Positions 23,408-32,935 of a stretch of 32,965 bases of DNA are shown here, in pieces. Within the stretch, counting starts at the first letter, position 1. Every line of letters starts with the position of its first letter. The position numbers were made by a program, and so were the translations under genes. Where the stretch lies: contig JAWQFJ010001843.1 in assembly GCA_034096865.1 (NCBI GenBank), forward strand, positions 5,001 to 37,965, in the 5' to 3' direction. This DNA is from Theodoxus fluviatilis (Eukaryota > Mollusca > Gastropoda > Cycloneritida > Neritidae). Below the pieces are notes generated by a model, which had not been told where the DNA came from, made no database searches, and worked only from the letters and a program-made list of their open reading frames with translations.

Positions 23408-24291
23408 ACAAGAAGGGCAAAGCCCATACGACTCACATGCTTGACCTTGACCTTTACATGACCTTGACCTTTACATGACCTTGACCTTCAGGTGATCTTC
23501 AAGGTCAAGGTCAAACAATTAAACCTACCAATGACATCATACACAAAGAAATGCTTTACACATTTTTCCTACCAAAATACATGTGACCTTGACCCAAGGT
23601 CAAGATCATTCAAGGTCATGCAACACAAAGCTGTTAATTCAAGACATAGAAAACACAATGGTGCTTATTGGCACTTTCTACCATGAGATATAGTCACTTT
23701 TAGTGGTTCACTACCCCATTTTGGTCACATTTCATAAGGGTCAAAGTGACCTTGACCTTGATGATATGTGACAAAATGTGTCTCATGATGAAAGCATAAC
23801 ATGTGCCCCACATAATTATTAAGTTTGAAACAGTTATCTTCCATAGTTCAGGGTCAAGGTCACTTCAAAATATGTATTCAATCCAATTTTGAAGAGCTCC
23901 CGTGACCTTGACCTTGAAGCAAGGTCAACCAAACTGGTATCAAAAGATAGGGGTTGCTTTGCCCTATATACCACTTGTAGCTAAGGTCGCCATTCTCAAT
24001 AACGTGGGAGAAAATTGGGAAAATGTGAAAAATGAGTGTTTTTGAAACCACATTTATGGCTCCTGCGACCTTGACCTTGAAGCAAGGTCAAGTCACCATG
24101 TATGGTTTTTGAGGCCTTGTCATCATACACCATCATGCCACATTTGGTGTTGATAGACTTAATAGTCTCCGAGAAAAATCCAACGTTTAAGTTTTTTACG
24201 CCCAGACGGACGGACGGACGGACGGACGGACGACACGGGTGAGTACATAGACTCACTTTTGCTTTGCATGTGAGTCAATAATAATAATAAT
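23408..24291 (+). mobile_element. Dispersed element with TGACCTTGA motifs, full copy
   Basis: This copy follows the first one head to tail, separated only by an AAT run. The 5' part starts AAGAAGGGCAAAGCCCATAC and continues to GACTCACATGC (23430-23440). The exact inverted match GCATGTGAGTC is at 24266-24276, close to the 3' AAT tail. GACTCAC (24250-24256) and GTGAGTC (24270-24276) can form a 3'-terminal hairpin. About a dozen TGACCTTGA or TCAAGGTCA sites are spread along it, several overlapping as TGACCTTGACCTTGA. No open frame encodes a transposase or RT. Orientation is arbitrary. Confidence 0.75.
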
Positions 24292-24457
24292 ACAGACTAC
24301 TTATACGCCCATACCTTCCCTAATAGGCAAGCTCATGGCGTTTACAATGAAAAGTCTACATTCATACAAAGCATTCCAACACTCGCACACTGCACATTTG
24401 AAACAAAAAAGAGTTTTAGTTTTAGTAAGAAAAGATAACTCTGATTGACCACACTGG

Positions 24458-24857
24458 CTATTCCGTCAATTGAAATCTCAGGGGGGTGGGGGGTGGGGGG
24501 TGGGGGTGGGGGGTTTCGAGTTTACGACCTACATAAATCAATTTCTTTTCAAACCTCGATTCTGAAAATGTGATGCATTCAATCGGACCTAACTTCCAGT
24601 AAATGTGCAAAATGCCAAGGAAATCCGTCCAGTAGTTTTTGAGAAATCAGCCGTTAAGTCGGCACAGAGAGGCAGACATGCACATAAAATCACGTCACGA
24701 TATTGATGACGTCACACATTTTGCAATTTCGCCATTCCATCAATCGACCATTTAGGGAGGTGCTTTCGAGTGTACGACCTTAAATAACCACTTTCTCTTC
24801 AAGCCGCGATTCTGAAAATTTGATACATTCAATCGGACCTAACTTCCAGTAAGTGTG
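24458..24857. repeat. Diverged direct duplication, spacing about 270 bp
   Basis: Both copies share CATTCCRTCAAT-like starts, TTTCGAGTKTACGACCT, CGATTCTGAAAATKTGAT and the identical CATTCAATCGGACCTAACTT with CCAGTAA. Copy one is at about 24458-24606 and copy two at about 24730-24857. The G run lies inside copy one only. Confidence 0.75.
24481..24513 (+). other. Potential G-quadruplex
   Basis: Five G tracts of 5-6 Gs are separated by single T residues. This fits the G-quadruplex rule with the shortest possible loops, a very stable predicted form. In vivo folding is inferred. Confidence 0.7.
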
Positions 24858-25924
24858 TCCACAAGGTCCTCATAAAAAAGTAACTGACTTTTATTTTCTA
24901 TAATGTTTACATTATACCGATGTACTCCGACACTCGTGTGTCCACGAGGTGTTGTTGAGACGTTACAGCAGCTCCAAAGGCCAAGTTCGCCGTGGGAGTA
25001 CATTTGCCATCAGTAGAGAAGAGATTCTCTGTGGAACACTGACAAAGAACTCCTGCCCGCATGCAGACACTTACGCTTCCACGGTGAGTAAAGAGATTTC
25101 AGGCTTGAGCACCGTACAAGCGCTTCCTCCCGCATTTCTGTCATCAGGCCGTGGTGGCACCAGCGGGAACATGGTGCGGCAAGGAAGGCTGGCGACCGAC
25201 GGAGAGGACACGACTTCCAGGCGGCGCCTCCAGGCAGACAAACTGGCGTGGCGACTCTGTCGCGAAAGTCAGCCCCATCCCCCGCCTCCCCCGGTGCCAA
25301 GTCCAGCTCGTCCCTCTCCAACCACACAGGATTCGAACCCACAGACACGTAGCTCGCGTTGACTTTGAGGTGTAATTTCGCACGACATTGTTTCTTCCCC
25401 TTTTCTGGGTCTCTTTTCACATCGTGCACTCTACCTCCTGATCACCAGGTCACACACTTTTTAAAATAACCTCCACCATGTGCCCTCAGAAACACGCAAC
25501 CAAGCCGGACACGTGGACACATACGTCACTTAGAATGTCTACGGCATTTTCATATCACCCTCACAGGATCCCACTTGACTCCCGTGCGGGCGGAAGTCCG
25601 AGAGACGCGCGCTGGGGCGGGGGGACACACGGGATCCGCTCAGACTCGAGGTCACGTGACGTGCGTGCGCAGCCTTTTCTTTCTGCGCAGTCTGCAGTTT
25701 CCTGGCACAAAGGACCGCCTACAGAATGACACTTTCCAAAATCAAGACGTCTCTATTCCCATATTCTTAATCATCAACAACGTTTTTCAGTTTTCAGGTA
25801 CATTCCTGTTTAACAGCGCGAAAGCTCAGTCCTGCTTTTTGACAGTTCTTCAGTTCTTTCTATAAGTGTTGTTTGCATTAATGAAGTTCTCGCAATTGAT
25901 TTCTTACTTGGTTTAAAATAAGGA

Positions 25925-25925
<1 letters not shown>

Positions 25926-25957
<32 letters not shown>

Positions 25958-25987
25958 TGTGTGTGTGTGTGAGTGTGTGTGTGTGTG

Positions 25988-26040
<53 letters not shown>

Positions 26041-26081
26041 TTGATTGATTGATAGATTGATTGATGAGAGAGAGAGAGAGA

Positions 26082-26139
<58 letters not shown>
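25926..26139. repeat. Compound GT / GA / TTGA repeat
   Basis: GT repeats at 25926-26023 are followed by a short GA run, a TTGATTGATTGATAGA patch (26041-26065) and GA repeats to 26139. The block directly abuts the 3' end of the minus-strand LINE, whose own tail is ATAAATCAATC. The TTGA patch may therefore be an extension of that tail. Confidence 0.92.
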
Positions 26140-26142
<3 letters not shown>

Positions 26143-27265
26143 ATTTATTGTCTTTATTGAGGCCGACGACCCAAATAATTGTATGATACAGGTAAAAGCA
26201 AACAACTGCTAGTAAAACGCATGTCATGTCCAGACTGGGCCTGTGGAGTAATTTACGTACCTACTCCAGAGATACGCGTGGAGCCAGTCATCCTTGACAC
26301 CAAGGAACTACCGACGGCATGTGCGGCATATGTACACATACACATCCTTCGCTGTGAACTCATAATACAGACCTTATGAAACATGTTGTGTTAAAATTAC
26401 ATCTAACCGTTAAACTACATAGCTTGATACTTACTACGATATCAAGCATAGTTGTGTTAAAATGTACATATCGTGGATGTGAATTACTACAGTTACATCA
26501 TCCTCAATGCACTCAGGGTACAAATCTCACTGAAACAGAATGCCTCAGGTACAGCTCATTAAGAGACCACCCTCTTGGCACTTAGATTTAAAAGATAGTT
26601 ATTAAGCTTGGTTGCTTACTGTGATCGCAGGAGTCTCACATCGCAATTTATAAGCATAGAAAATGTACATGGCTACGTCACGTGTCTTTGTAACCCCGCG
26701 ACCATCTATCAGGTTTGCGACATATATATGTATACCCTGCTCCGCTCAGATGCTTTACAATATACTTATTCCTTAATTCGTTGTATTTTGGGCACTGGAG
26801 CAAGAAATGGCATTCATTTTCATAAACCTTACAAAAGGGACATTCTCTGACAAAAGTATGTACATACTTTGGCAGATATGCCCCAAAGTCAATGTTACCC
26901 AAACGAAATCGGATGAATGCATCCCTGAACTTCTTAATGTTAATATCATTCAAGTAACTTTCAAACTGAAATATTCTTTTTAAAGATCTATATATAATGA
27001 ATCGTCTACTTTCACTGATTTTCAAGTGCCATTCTTGCCTATAACAGTCACGCAGTATTTGCTTGCATAAGCGGATTAAAGATTTTTCATTCACACGCCC
27101 CCCATTCACCCACATATAGCCAAACCCGTACTTTGATAAGCATTGCGCTATTTCTTTCGTCCCTTTCCGCGACAGCTTCGCGCCAACCACCCTCCTGCAC
27201 CAAACCTCAACATTCTGTTTCAGAATAGAGACCAGGACTGGCAGGCAATTCCCCACAGCACCCTC
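26140..27265 (-). mobile_element. 5'-truncated non-LTR retrotransposon (LINE)
   Basis: On the minus strand the element runs from a C-terminal coding remnant through about 540 bp of 3' UTR. It ends in CAATAAAGACAATAAATCAATC, followed by TCAA/TC repeats. The reverse transcriptase core is absent. Upstream of 27265 the frame is closed by TAG and no RT motif is seen, so it is a typical 5'-truncated insertion. Confidence 0.8.
26678..27265 (-). pseudogene. LINE ORF C-terminal remnant with CCHC-like motif
   Basis: About 195 residues open to a stop at 26678. It includes GFGYMWVN, RDCYRQEWH, FRDAFIRFRLGN and C-x2-C-x7-H-x4-C (CPFC ... HFLLQC), then PKYNELRNKYI. This arrangement is familiar from the region after the reverse transcriptase domain in LINE polyproteins of molluscs and other marine invertebrates, where the Cys/His motif is probably nucleic-acid binding. 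The region has no in-frame stop but lacks the endonuclease and RT domains, so it cannot be autonomous. The clade (CR1/Jockey-like) is uncertain. It is not a host gene. Confidence 0.8.
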
Positions 27266-27516
27266 CTAACTTTGTATTAACACCTGAAAATGTCATTGAT
27301 CGATCGACAAATGAATGAATTAAAGACTTTTTGACTTTCTTCAGTGATCCGTGTCGTTCGTTAAAAATGGCGTGTAATAAGGCAAGTAACCCTTGAATTC
27401 TTTTGAGTAGTATATATATTTGGCTTGACCCAGAATCGACCTCCGAGATCCCCCCCTGCGAACGACCATTGACCTTAGTTTTGTTAGTGTTTTTTTGATA
27501 CGAAGGCCGCCCAGTG

Positions 27517-27519
<3 letters not shown>

Positions 27520-27593
<74 letters not shown>

Positions 27594-27603
27594 CAGAGAG
27601 AGA
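27520..27603. repeat. GA microsatellite with GACAGA tail
   Basis: GA dinucleotides followed by four AGAGAC units. Confidence 0.95.
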
Positions 27604-27724
27604 AATCTGAAAGCATTCTCTTCACTCTAGGACTGACATAACTTCTCATTGTCTTTGTCAAAATTGGGAACAAAGTCATAACCATCATTATCTTCGTCGT
27701 CGTCATTATCGACACGTCGTCCTT

Positions 27725-28660
27725 GCCTTCTTCTCTGTGCTTGTACTGTGTTTGTCATCGCTGTCATCAACCCCGTCTTCTCTGTGCTTGTACTGTGTTT
27801 GTCATCGCTCTCATCAACCCCGTCTTCTCTGTGCTTGTACTGTGTTTGTCATCGCTCTCATCAACCCCGTCTTCTCTGTGCTTGTACTGTGTTTGTCATC
27901 GCTCTCATCAACCCCGTCTTCTCTGTGCTTGTACTGTGTTTGTCATCGCTCTCATCAACCCCGTCTCTGTGCTTGAACTGTGTTTGTCATCGCTCTCATC
28001 AACCCCGTCGTCTCTGTGTTTGTATTGTGTTTGTCATCGCTCTCATCAACTCCGTCTTCTCTGTGCTTGAACTGTGTTTGTCATCGCTCTCATCAACCCC
28101 GTCTCTGTGCTTGAACTGTGTTTGTCATCGCTCTCATCAACCCCGTCTTCTCTGTGCTTGTGCTGTGCTTGTCATCGCTCTCATCAACCCCGTCTTCTCT
28201 GTGCTTGTACTGTGTTTGTCATCGCTCTCATCAACCCCGTCTTCTCTGTGCTTGTGCTGTGTTTGTCATCGCTCTCATCAACCCCGTCTCTGTGCTTGAA
28301 CTGTGTTTGTCATCGCTCTCATCAACCCCGTCGTCTCTGTGTTTGTACTGTGTTTGTCATCGCTCTCATCAACCCCGTCGTCTCTGTGTTTGTACTGTGT
28401 TTGTCATCGCTCTCATCAACTCCGTCTTCTCTGTGCTTGAACTGTGTTTGTCATCGCTCTCATCAACCCCGTCTCTGTGCTTGAACTGTGTTTGTCATCG
28501 CTCTCATCAACCCCGTCTTCTCTGTGCTTGTGCTGTGTTTGTCATCGCTCTCATCAACCCCGTCTCTGTGCTTGTACTGTGTTTGTCATCGCTCTCATCA
28601 ACCCCGTCGTCTCTGTGCTTGTACTGTGTTTGTCATCGCTTTCAATAGTTTCATCAACGC
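27725..28660. repeat. 44/47-bp minisatellite, about 20 copies
   Basis: The unit contains CTTGTACTGTGTTTGTCATC then GCTCTCATCAACCCCGTC and TTCTCTGTG. The short form lacks three bases (CCCGTCTCTGTG) and usually has CTTGAACTG. Long and short forms are interspersed. The final unit decays into CATCGCTTTCAATAG. Plus-strand frames (CLYCVCHRSHQPR, VFVIALINPVFS) remain open because no unit has a plus-strand stop in these frames. They are not called genes. Confidence 0.95.
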
Positions 28661-28824
28661 ACAGCTGAGGGCGATAACTCTTGCTCGATTTCTTCCAGGC
28701 AGAACACTACAGATGATGACGTAGGCAGTTAACATCGTCCTTTTGTTTCCCCCAGAATGCATCGCTTTCAATAACAGCAGTGTTAAGCGCCACCAGAGGT
28801 CGCCAGTTCCAAATCGTCCCCGCC

Positions 28825-28907
28825 ATGTCGCAGCCCGGGCTGCAGAGAGGACTGCTAACTCGCCAGCTCGGACGACTGCAGCTGGACATGATCGCGTCTT
28901 CATCCGG
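28825..28907 (+). CDS. Candidate first coding exon, possibly COX6C-like
   Basis: An exon at 28756-28907 is suggested by the acceptor TTTTGTTTCCCCCAG (AG at 28754-28755) and the donor GG|GTGGGT (GT at 28908-28909). It holds an ATG at 28825 in good context (CCCGCCATGTC) and 27 codons plus two bases. The peptide starts MSQPGLQRGLLTRQLGRLQL and continues to MIASSS. The RGLL-basic-hydrophobic pattern near the N-terminus resembles cytochrome c oxidase subunit 6C, a small inner-membrane protein whose ATG lies in the second exon in mammals. The resemblance is short and weak. No following exon was found before the right edge and the downstream sequence is tandem repeat. The GC-rich patch near 25600-25690 could be its promoter (inference). 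It may equally be a chance exon-like sequence. Confidence 0.28.
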
Positions 28908-28950
28908 GTGGGTCACGAAAACAACCAGTCCGGTTGACCGAGTTTGGGGA

Positions 28951-29355
28951 CTTACACTTACACTTACAGTTACACTTACCCTTACACTTAGACTTACACT
29001 TAGACTTACACTTACACTTTCACATACACTTACACTTCCACTTCAACTTACTCACACTTACACTTGGACTTACACTTACACTTACACTTAGACTTACACT
29101 TACACATAGACTTACACTTACACTTACACTTACCCTTACACTTAGACTTACACTTACACACACTTACACTTACACTTACACATAGACTTACACTTACACT
29201 GACACTTAGACTTGCACTTACACTTAGACTTGCACTTGCACTTGCACTTACACTTGCACTTACACTTGCACTTACACTTACACTTACACTTACACTCACA
29301 CTTAGACTTGCACTTACACTTACACTTACACTTGCACTTACACTTCCACTTACAC
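28951..29355. repeat. Hexanucleotide array (CACTTA)n
   Basis: About 67 units of CACTTA with GACTTA, CACTTG, CATAGA and CCCTTA variants. Frames on either strand encode dipeptide repeats (HL, TL, CK, SV) and are artefacts. It is not the metazoan telomere unit. Confidence 0.95.
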
Positions 29356-29849
29356 GCACCAGACGCCATCTGGTCAAGAAGATGACGGTCGCGTTCTAAC
29401 ACTGGAAAGTTGTCGGTGGGACTTACCACCGATCGACGTGTGGCCGGCCATTTTCCATCCCCGACAGGCGCGTGTACGCCATCATGACTCGCCACCAAGT
29501 CCAGTCGTCTCTCCACTAGCTTTCCGCACGAGCCGCGCTATTTAAAGGTTTGTAGCCCGAGCATTGAGACGTTTTTGTCCTGTACACGTGCTAGTACAGT
29601 CACTCCAAGTTGACGTCAGCAAGATCCCCGTGAACAACAGTTTGCTTACACTAGTTACAGAGAGCGCACTGACGTATGAGAACAAAACCGAAACCCCATG
29701 CGATGGGAGGGACGCATCTGGGATGTAGTCACAGCTGGATGGCTTTGCACTAGAGAGCCAGGCGAAGAGGAAGTAGCAGTGCTACTTAGAGAGACAGCAT
29801 CTGGCAGAGTCCAGCTACGCCAGGATTTCAAGGCCTCCACTCTGCTGCG
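29356..29849. other. Short unique stretch, no gene recognised
   Basis: Contains GCGCTATTTAAAGG (a TATA-like sequence near 29538) and a TGACGTCA near 29611. No coding exon is evident and I would not call a promoter on this alone. Confidence 0.45.
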
Positions 29850-30793
29850 TTCTGTAGCTACCTACCCTACTGAGCTACCTACCTTTCTGTAGCTACCTAC
29901 CTTTCTGTAGCTACTTACCCTACTGAGCTACCTACCTTTCTGTAGCTACCTACCTTTCTGTAGCTACCTACCTTTCTGTAGCTACCTACCTTTCTGTAGC
30001 TACCTACCTTTCTGTAGCTACCTACCTTTCTGTAGCTACCTACCTTTCTGTAGCTACCTACCCTACTGAGCTACCTACCTTTCTGTAGCTACCATGCACT
30101 CTGTAGCTACCTACCCTACTGAGCTACCTACCTTTCTGTAGCTACCTACTCTACTGAGCTACCTACCTTTCTGTAGCTACCTACCTTTCTGTAGCTACCT
30201 TTCTGTAGCTACCTACCTTTCTATAGCTACCTACCTTTCTGTAGCTACCTACCCTACTGAGCTACCTACCTTTCTGTAGCTACCTACCTTTCTGTAGCTA
30301 CCTACCTTTCTGTAGCTACCTACCCTACTGAGCTACCTACCTTTCTGTAGCTACCTACCTTTCTGTAGCTACCTACCTTTCTGTAGCTACCATGCACTCT
30401 GTAGCTACCTACCCTACTGAGCTACCTACCTTTCTGTAGCTACCTTTCTGTAGCTACCTCTACCTTTCTGTAGCTTCCTACCTTTCTGTAGCTACCTTTC
30501 TGTAGCTACCACTCTGTAGCTACCACTATGTAGCTACCACTATGTAGCTACCACTCTTCAATCTGTAGCTACCACTCTGTAGCTACCACTCTGTAGCTAC
30601 CACTTTGTAGTTATCTCTTTGTAGCTACCACTCTCCAATCTGTAGCTACCACTCTGTAGTTACCACTATGTAGCTACCACTCTGTAGCTACCACTATGTA
30701 GCTACCACTCTGTAGTTACCACTATGTAGCTACCACTCTGTAGCTACCACTCTGTAGCTACCACTCTGTAGCTACCACACTCCACTCTGTAGC
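29850..30793. repeat. GTAGCTAC minisatellite, 18-bp then 14-bp units
   Basis: To about 30500 the unit is 18 bp (TTTCTGTAGCTACCTACC), mixed with CCCTACTGAGCTACCTACC variants and CCATGCACT interruptions. From about 30500 it shortens to 14 bp (ACTCTGTAGCTACC, also ACTATGTAGCTACC). Almost every unit contains the perfect palindrome GTAGCTAC. Confidence 0.95.
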
Positions 30794-30950
30794 TCGCTGG
30801 ATGGTAGTAGCTACTGCCAGTGATGAAGTCACCATGGCGAGATTCTCTGCAGACAAACTACAGCAGCCTGAAGGCAACACGCTACCCCAGACTTGGTCTG
30901 TCGTCAGCTCTTTGCTGTCTGATGTCCATCAGTACTTGTCCCTGTGTCTG

Positions 30951-30953
<3 letters not shown>

Positions 30954-31040
<87 letters not shown>
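30954..31040. repeat. CT microsatellite at the broken edge of a LINE
   Basis: About 43 CT units with one CACT interruption. It ends exactly where recognisable LINE RT coding (RPKHSC) begins at 31041. Confidence 0.95.
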
Positions 31041-31042
<2 letters not shown>

Positions 31043-32224
31043 ACCAAAACATTCCTGCCATTGCATTATCCCACCTGATTGACACCTGGCTGCACGCCAT
31101 TAACACCTCGAAAGTGATAGGATCTGTCTTCCTAGATTTCAGATAAGCCTTTCACATGGTACATCACGACATACTATTGGATAAACTGGCTCTTTATTTT
31201 CATGGTCACACGACTGTGAAGTTTTTTCAGTCATTCCTGGATAATCGACAACAATGTGTCCAATTCGATGGGCACGTTTCCAAGTATGGTATTCTAAAAG
31301 CCGGTGTCCCACAGGGATCTGTACTAGGACCCCTTTTATTCTGCTTATTCATAAATGACCTACCCTTGCATATCACAGATAGAAAGGTATCATGTAACAT
31401 GTTTGCAGATGATACAACGCTGTCTACCGCGGACAGCTCAATCGAAACTGTGGCAGATAAACTCCAAAAGAGTCTTGATGAAATATGTTGCTGGTGTCTT
31501 TCAATTCATATGGTCCTCAACCCGTCCAAAACCAAGTATATGGTGATAACCACAAGGCAAAGACATCAACTACATCCTCTGTCACTATCACTCTCACTTG
31601 ATGCAGAGCCGATAGAAAAAGTGAAAGAACACAAAGTGCTTGGGGTGATGATTGACGAACAGTTAGACTGGAATTCACACATAAATCTAATGTGCAAAAA
31701 TATTTCAAGCAATCTTTTTCTACTGTCAAAGCTGAGGCACTTCGTAGATACGGAAACCTGCAAAATCTTTTTCAGTGCCCACATCATATCACACATCAAT
31801 TACGCATCAACATTGTGGGATAACTGTAGTGAAGCTAATTTGAAGAGAGTTAATTCACTTTACAGAAGAGCTTTTAAGCTTATGGTCCCAAATAAATCTC
31901 TCAGCACTGAAAAGAAAATGGAAATGCTTGACATTTTGCCTCTTCATAAGCATCTGCAGCTCAATAAGTGCTTGTGTGCTTGTGAAAAAGGTAAAAGATG
32001 GCCGAACACCAGAATATCTAACCAAACTATTTGAGCAGTCATCATTCAGAGGTCGTGACAAATTTCTCCTGCCTCAGCCTCGCATCGATTTGTTCAAATC
32101 GAGCCTATCTTACTCTGGGGCTGCTCTGTGATATACACTGCCTGATGACATAACATGTATAAAATCTTTGCCTATGTTCAAAGACAAAATTCGCATTATT
32201 CTCAGGCATCACCCTATGACATAG
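31041..32224 (+). pseudogene. LINE reverse transcriptase pseudogene (Jockey/CR1-like)
   Basis: Reading order: RPKHSC in one frame, then a small indel, then ALSHLIDTWL ... VIGSVFLDFR in the next frame. An in-frame TAA at 31144 follows where a Lys is usual, then AFHMVHHDILLDKL. The RT core is clear: AGVPQGSVLGPLLFCLFINDL (from about 31303) and the catalytic FADD at 31402-31413. LNPSKTKYM and the LGVMID block follow. A second frameshift lies near 31975-31990, after which the frame reads GRTPEYLTKLFEQSSFRGRD. A TGA at 32129 sits where the family has Trp. Coding finally ends at TAG 32222. Two stops and two frameshifts make it dead, although the palm motif itself is intact. The missing 5' half excludes autonomy. 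Confidence 0.88.
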
Positions 32225-32580
32225 TTTTCCACGCTTTCATCTGGCGTCTAGACAGTGGAACGGCTAAGTGTGTAATTGTGTATATTGTCCATTCCTCACA
32301 TATATCCTTACTTCAGGCCACCCCTGCTGAACTATCGAGGGGTTCCGGCTGATTGGGGGTGGGGGAGTAGGGGAGGGAGTGTACACCAAGAGGCTATGGC
32401 CTACATGTATGTTATTTGTTTTTAACATTTGGATGTTTAGAAAATTGTTTTTTTTATGTATATGTCATTGTAGTTGATTCAAGTTCCATATTTAAATTTT
32501 GCTTCTCTGGTACACTATCAACCCATTTTTAGTATGGTTAAGAAAGTGTACATGTATAATTCTTGCGATAATTATACTGA

Positions 32581-32583
32581 CTC

Positions 32584-32668
<85 letters not shown>

Positions 32669-32778
32669 CCTCCCTCCCTCCTTCCCTCTCCCCCACCCTC
32701 TCCCCCACCCTCCCTCTCCAACCCACCAACCCTCTTACTCTCTTCCCTTCCTCCCCCTTTCCCCAGCTCCCCCCCCCT

Positions 32779-32839
<61 letters not shown>
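32581..32839. repeat. Polypyrimidine tract (CT runs flanking C-rich DNA)
   Basis: CT repeats at 32581-32665 and 32784-32839 flank about 120 bp of TCC/CCC-rich sequence with very few purines. It interrupts the LINE 3' UTR. Confidence 0.95.
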
Positions 32840-32842
<3 letters not shown>

Positions 32843-32928
32843 CACATTTGAATATTTTGCCTCAAGGGCTGAATGTAAGAAAGGCACTACTGCCTAATTC
32901 ACTACCCTTGTAAAATAAAGTTCGTTCG

Positions 32929-32935
<7 letters not shown>

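Larger units (their letters stand above)
24292..25925. other. Mostly unique region with a diverged duplication
   Basis: No certain gene. It contains a diverged duplicate pair (24458-24606 and 24730-24857), a G run at 24481-24513 and a GC-rich CpG-bearing stretch at about 25580-25690. That stretch has GGTCACGTGACG and GTGCGTGCGCAG, compatible with a promoter. An open frame at 24949-25362 ends its first part at a good donor-like CCACGGTGAGTAA (near 25083), but the product is unrecognised. Confidence 0.4.
31041..32935 (+). mobile_element. Degraded non-LTR retrotransposon with 3' end
   Basis: The element contains the RT palm and C-terminal region, a 3' UTR, a polyadenylation-type AATAAA (32914-32919) and a TTCGTTCGTTCGTTC tail (32921-32935). 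The 5' part (endonuclease and first RT blocks) is missing and is replaced at the left border by CT repeats. A pyrimidine tract of about 260 bp interrupts the 3' UTR. Confidence 0.8.

Noticed and set aside
23115..24256. Minus-strand frames with SVRPSVRP and GVKNLNVGFFSETIKS
   Set aside because: Both are the same shadow of the 881-bp dispersed element. SVRP comes from the ACGG run. There is no enzyme motif.
25329..25339. tRNA-like B box (GGTTCGAATCC on minus) hinting at a SINE; a weaker GGATCGAATCC at 8273-8283 on plus
   Set aside because: No convincing A box at the right distance, no tail and no cloverleaf could be found for either. The motif alone is insufficient.
24949..25362. Plus-strand 137-residue frame with an internal GTGAGT donor-like site
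   Set aside because: The product is unrecognised, no acceptor is convincing, and the end is low-complexity Pro/Ser. Left unannotated.
28951..29355. Interstitial telomere repeat
   Set aside because: The unit is CACTTA/TAAGTG, not TTAGGG/CCCTAA, and the variants do not move toward the telomere unit.
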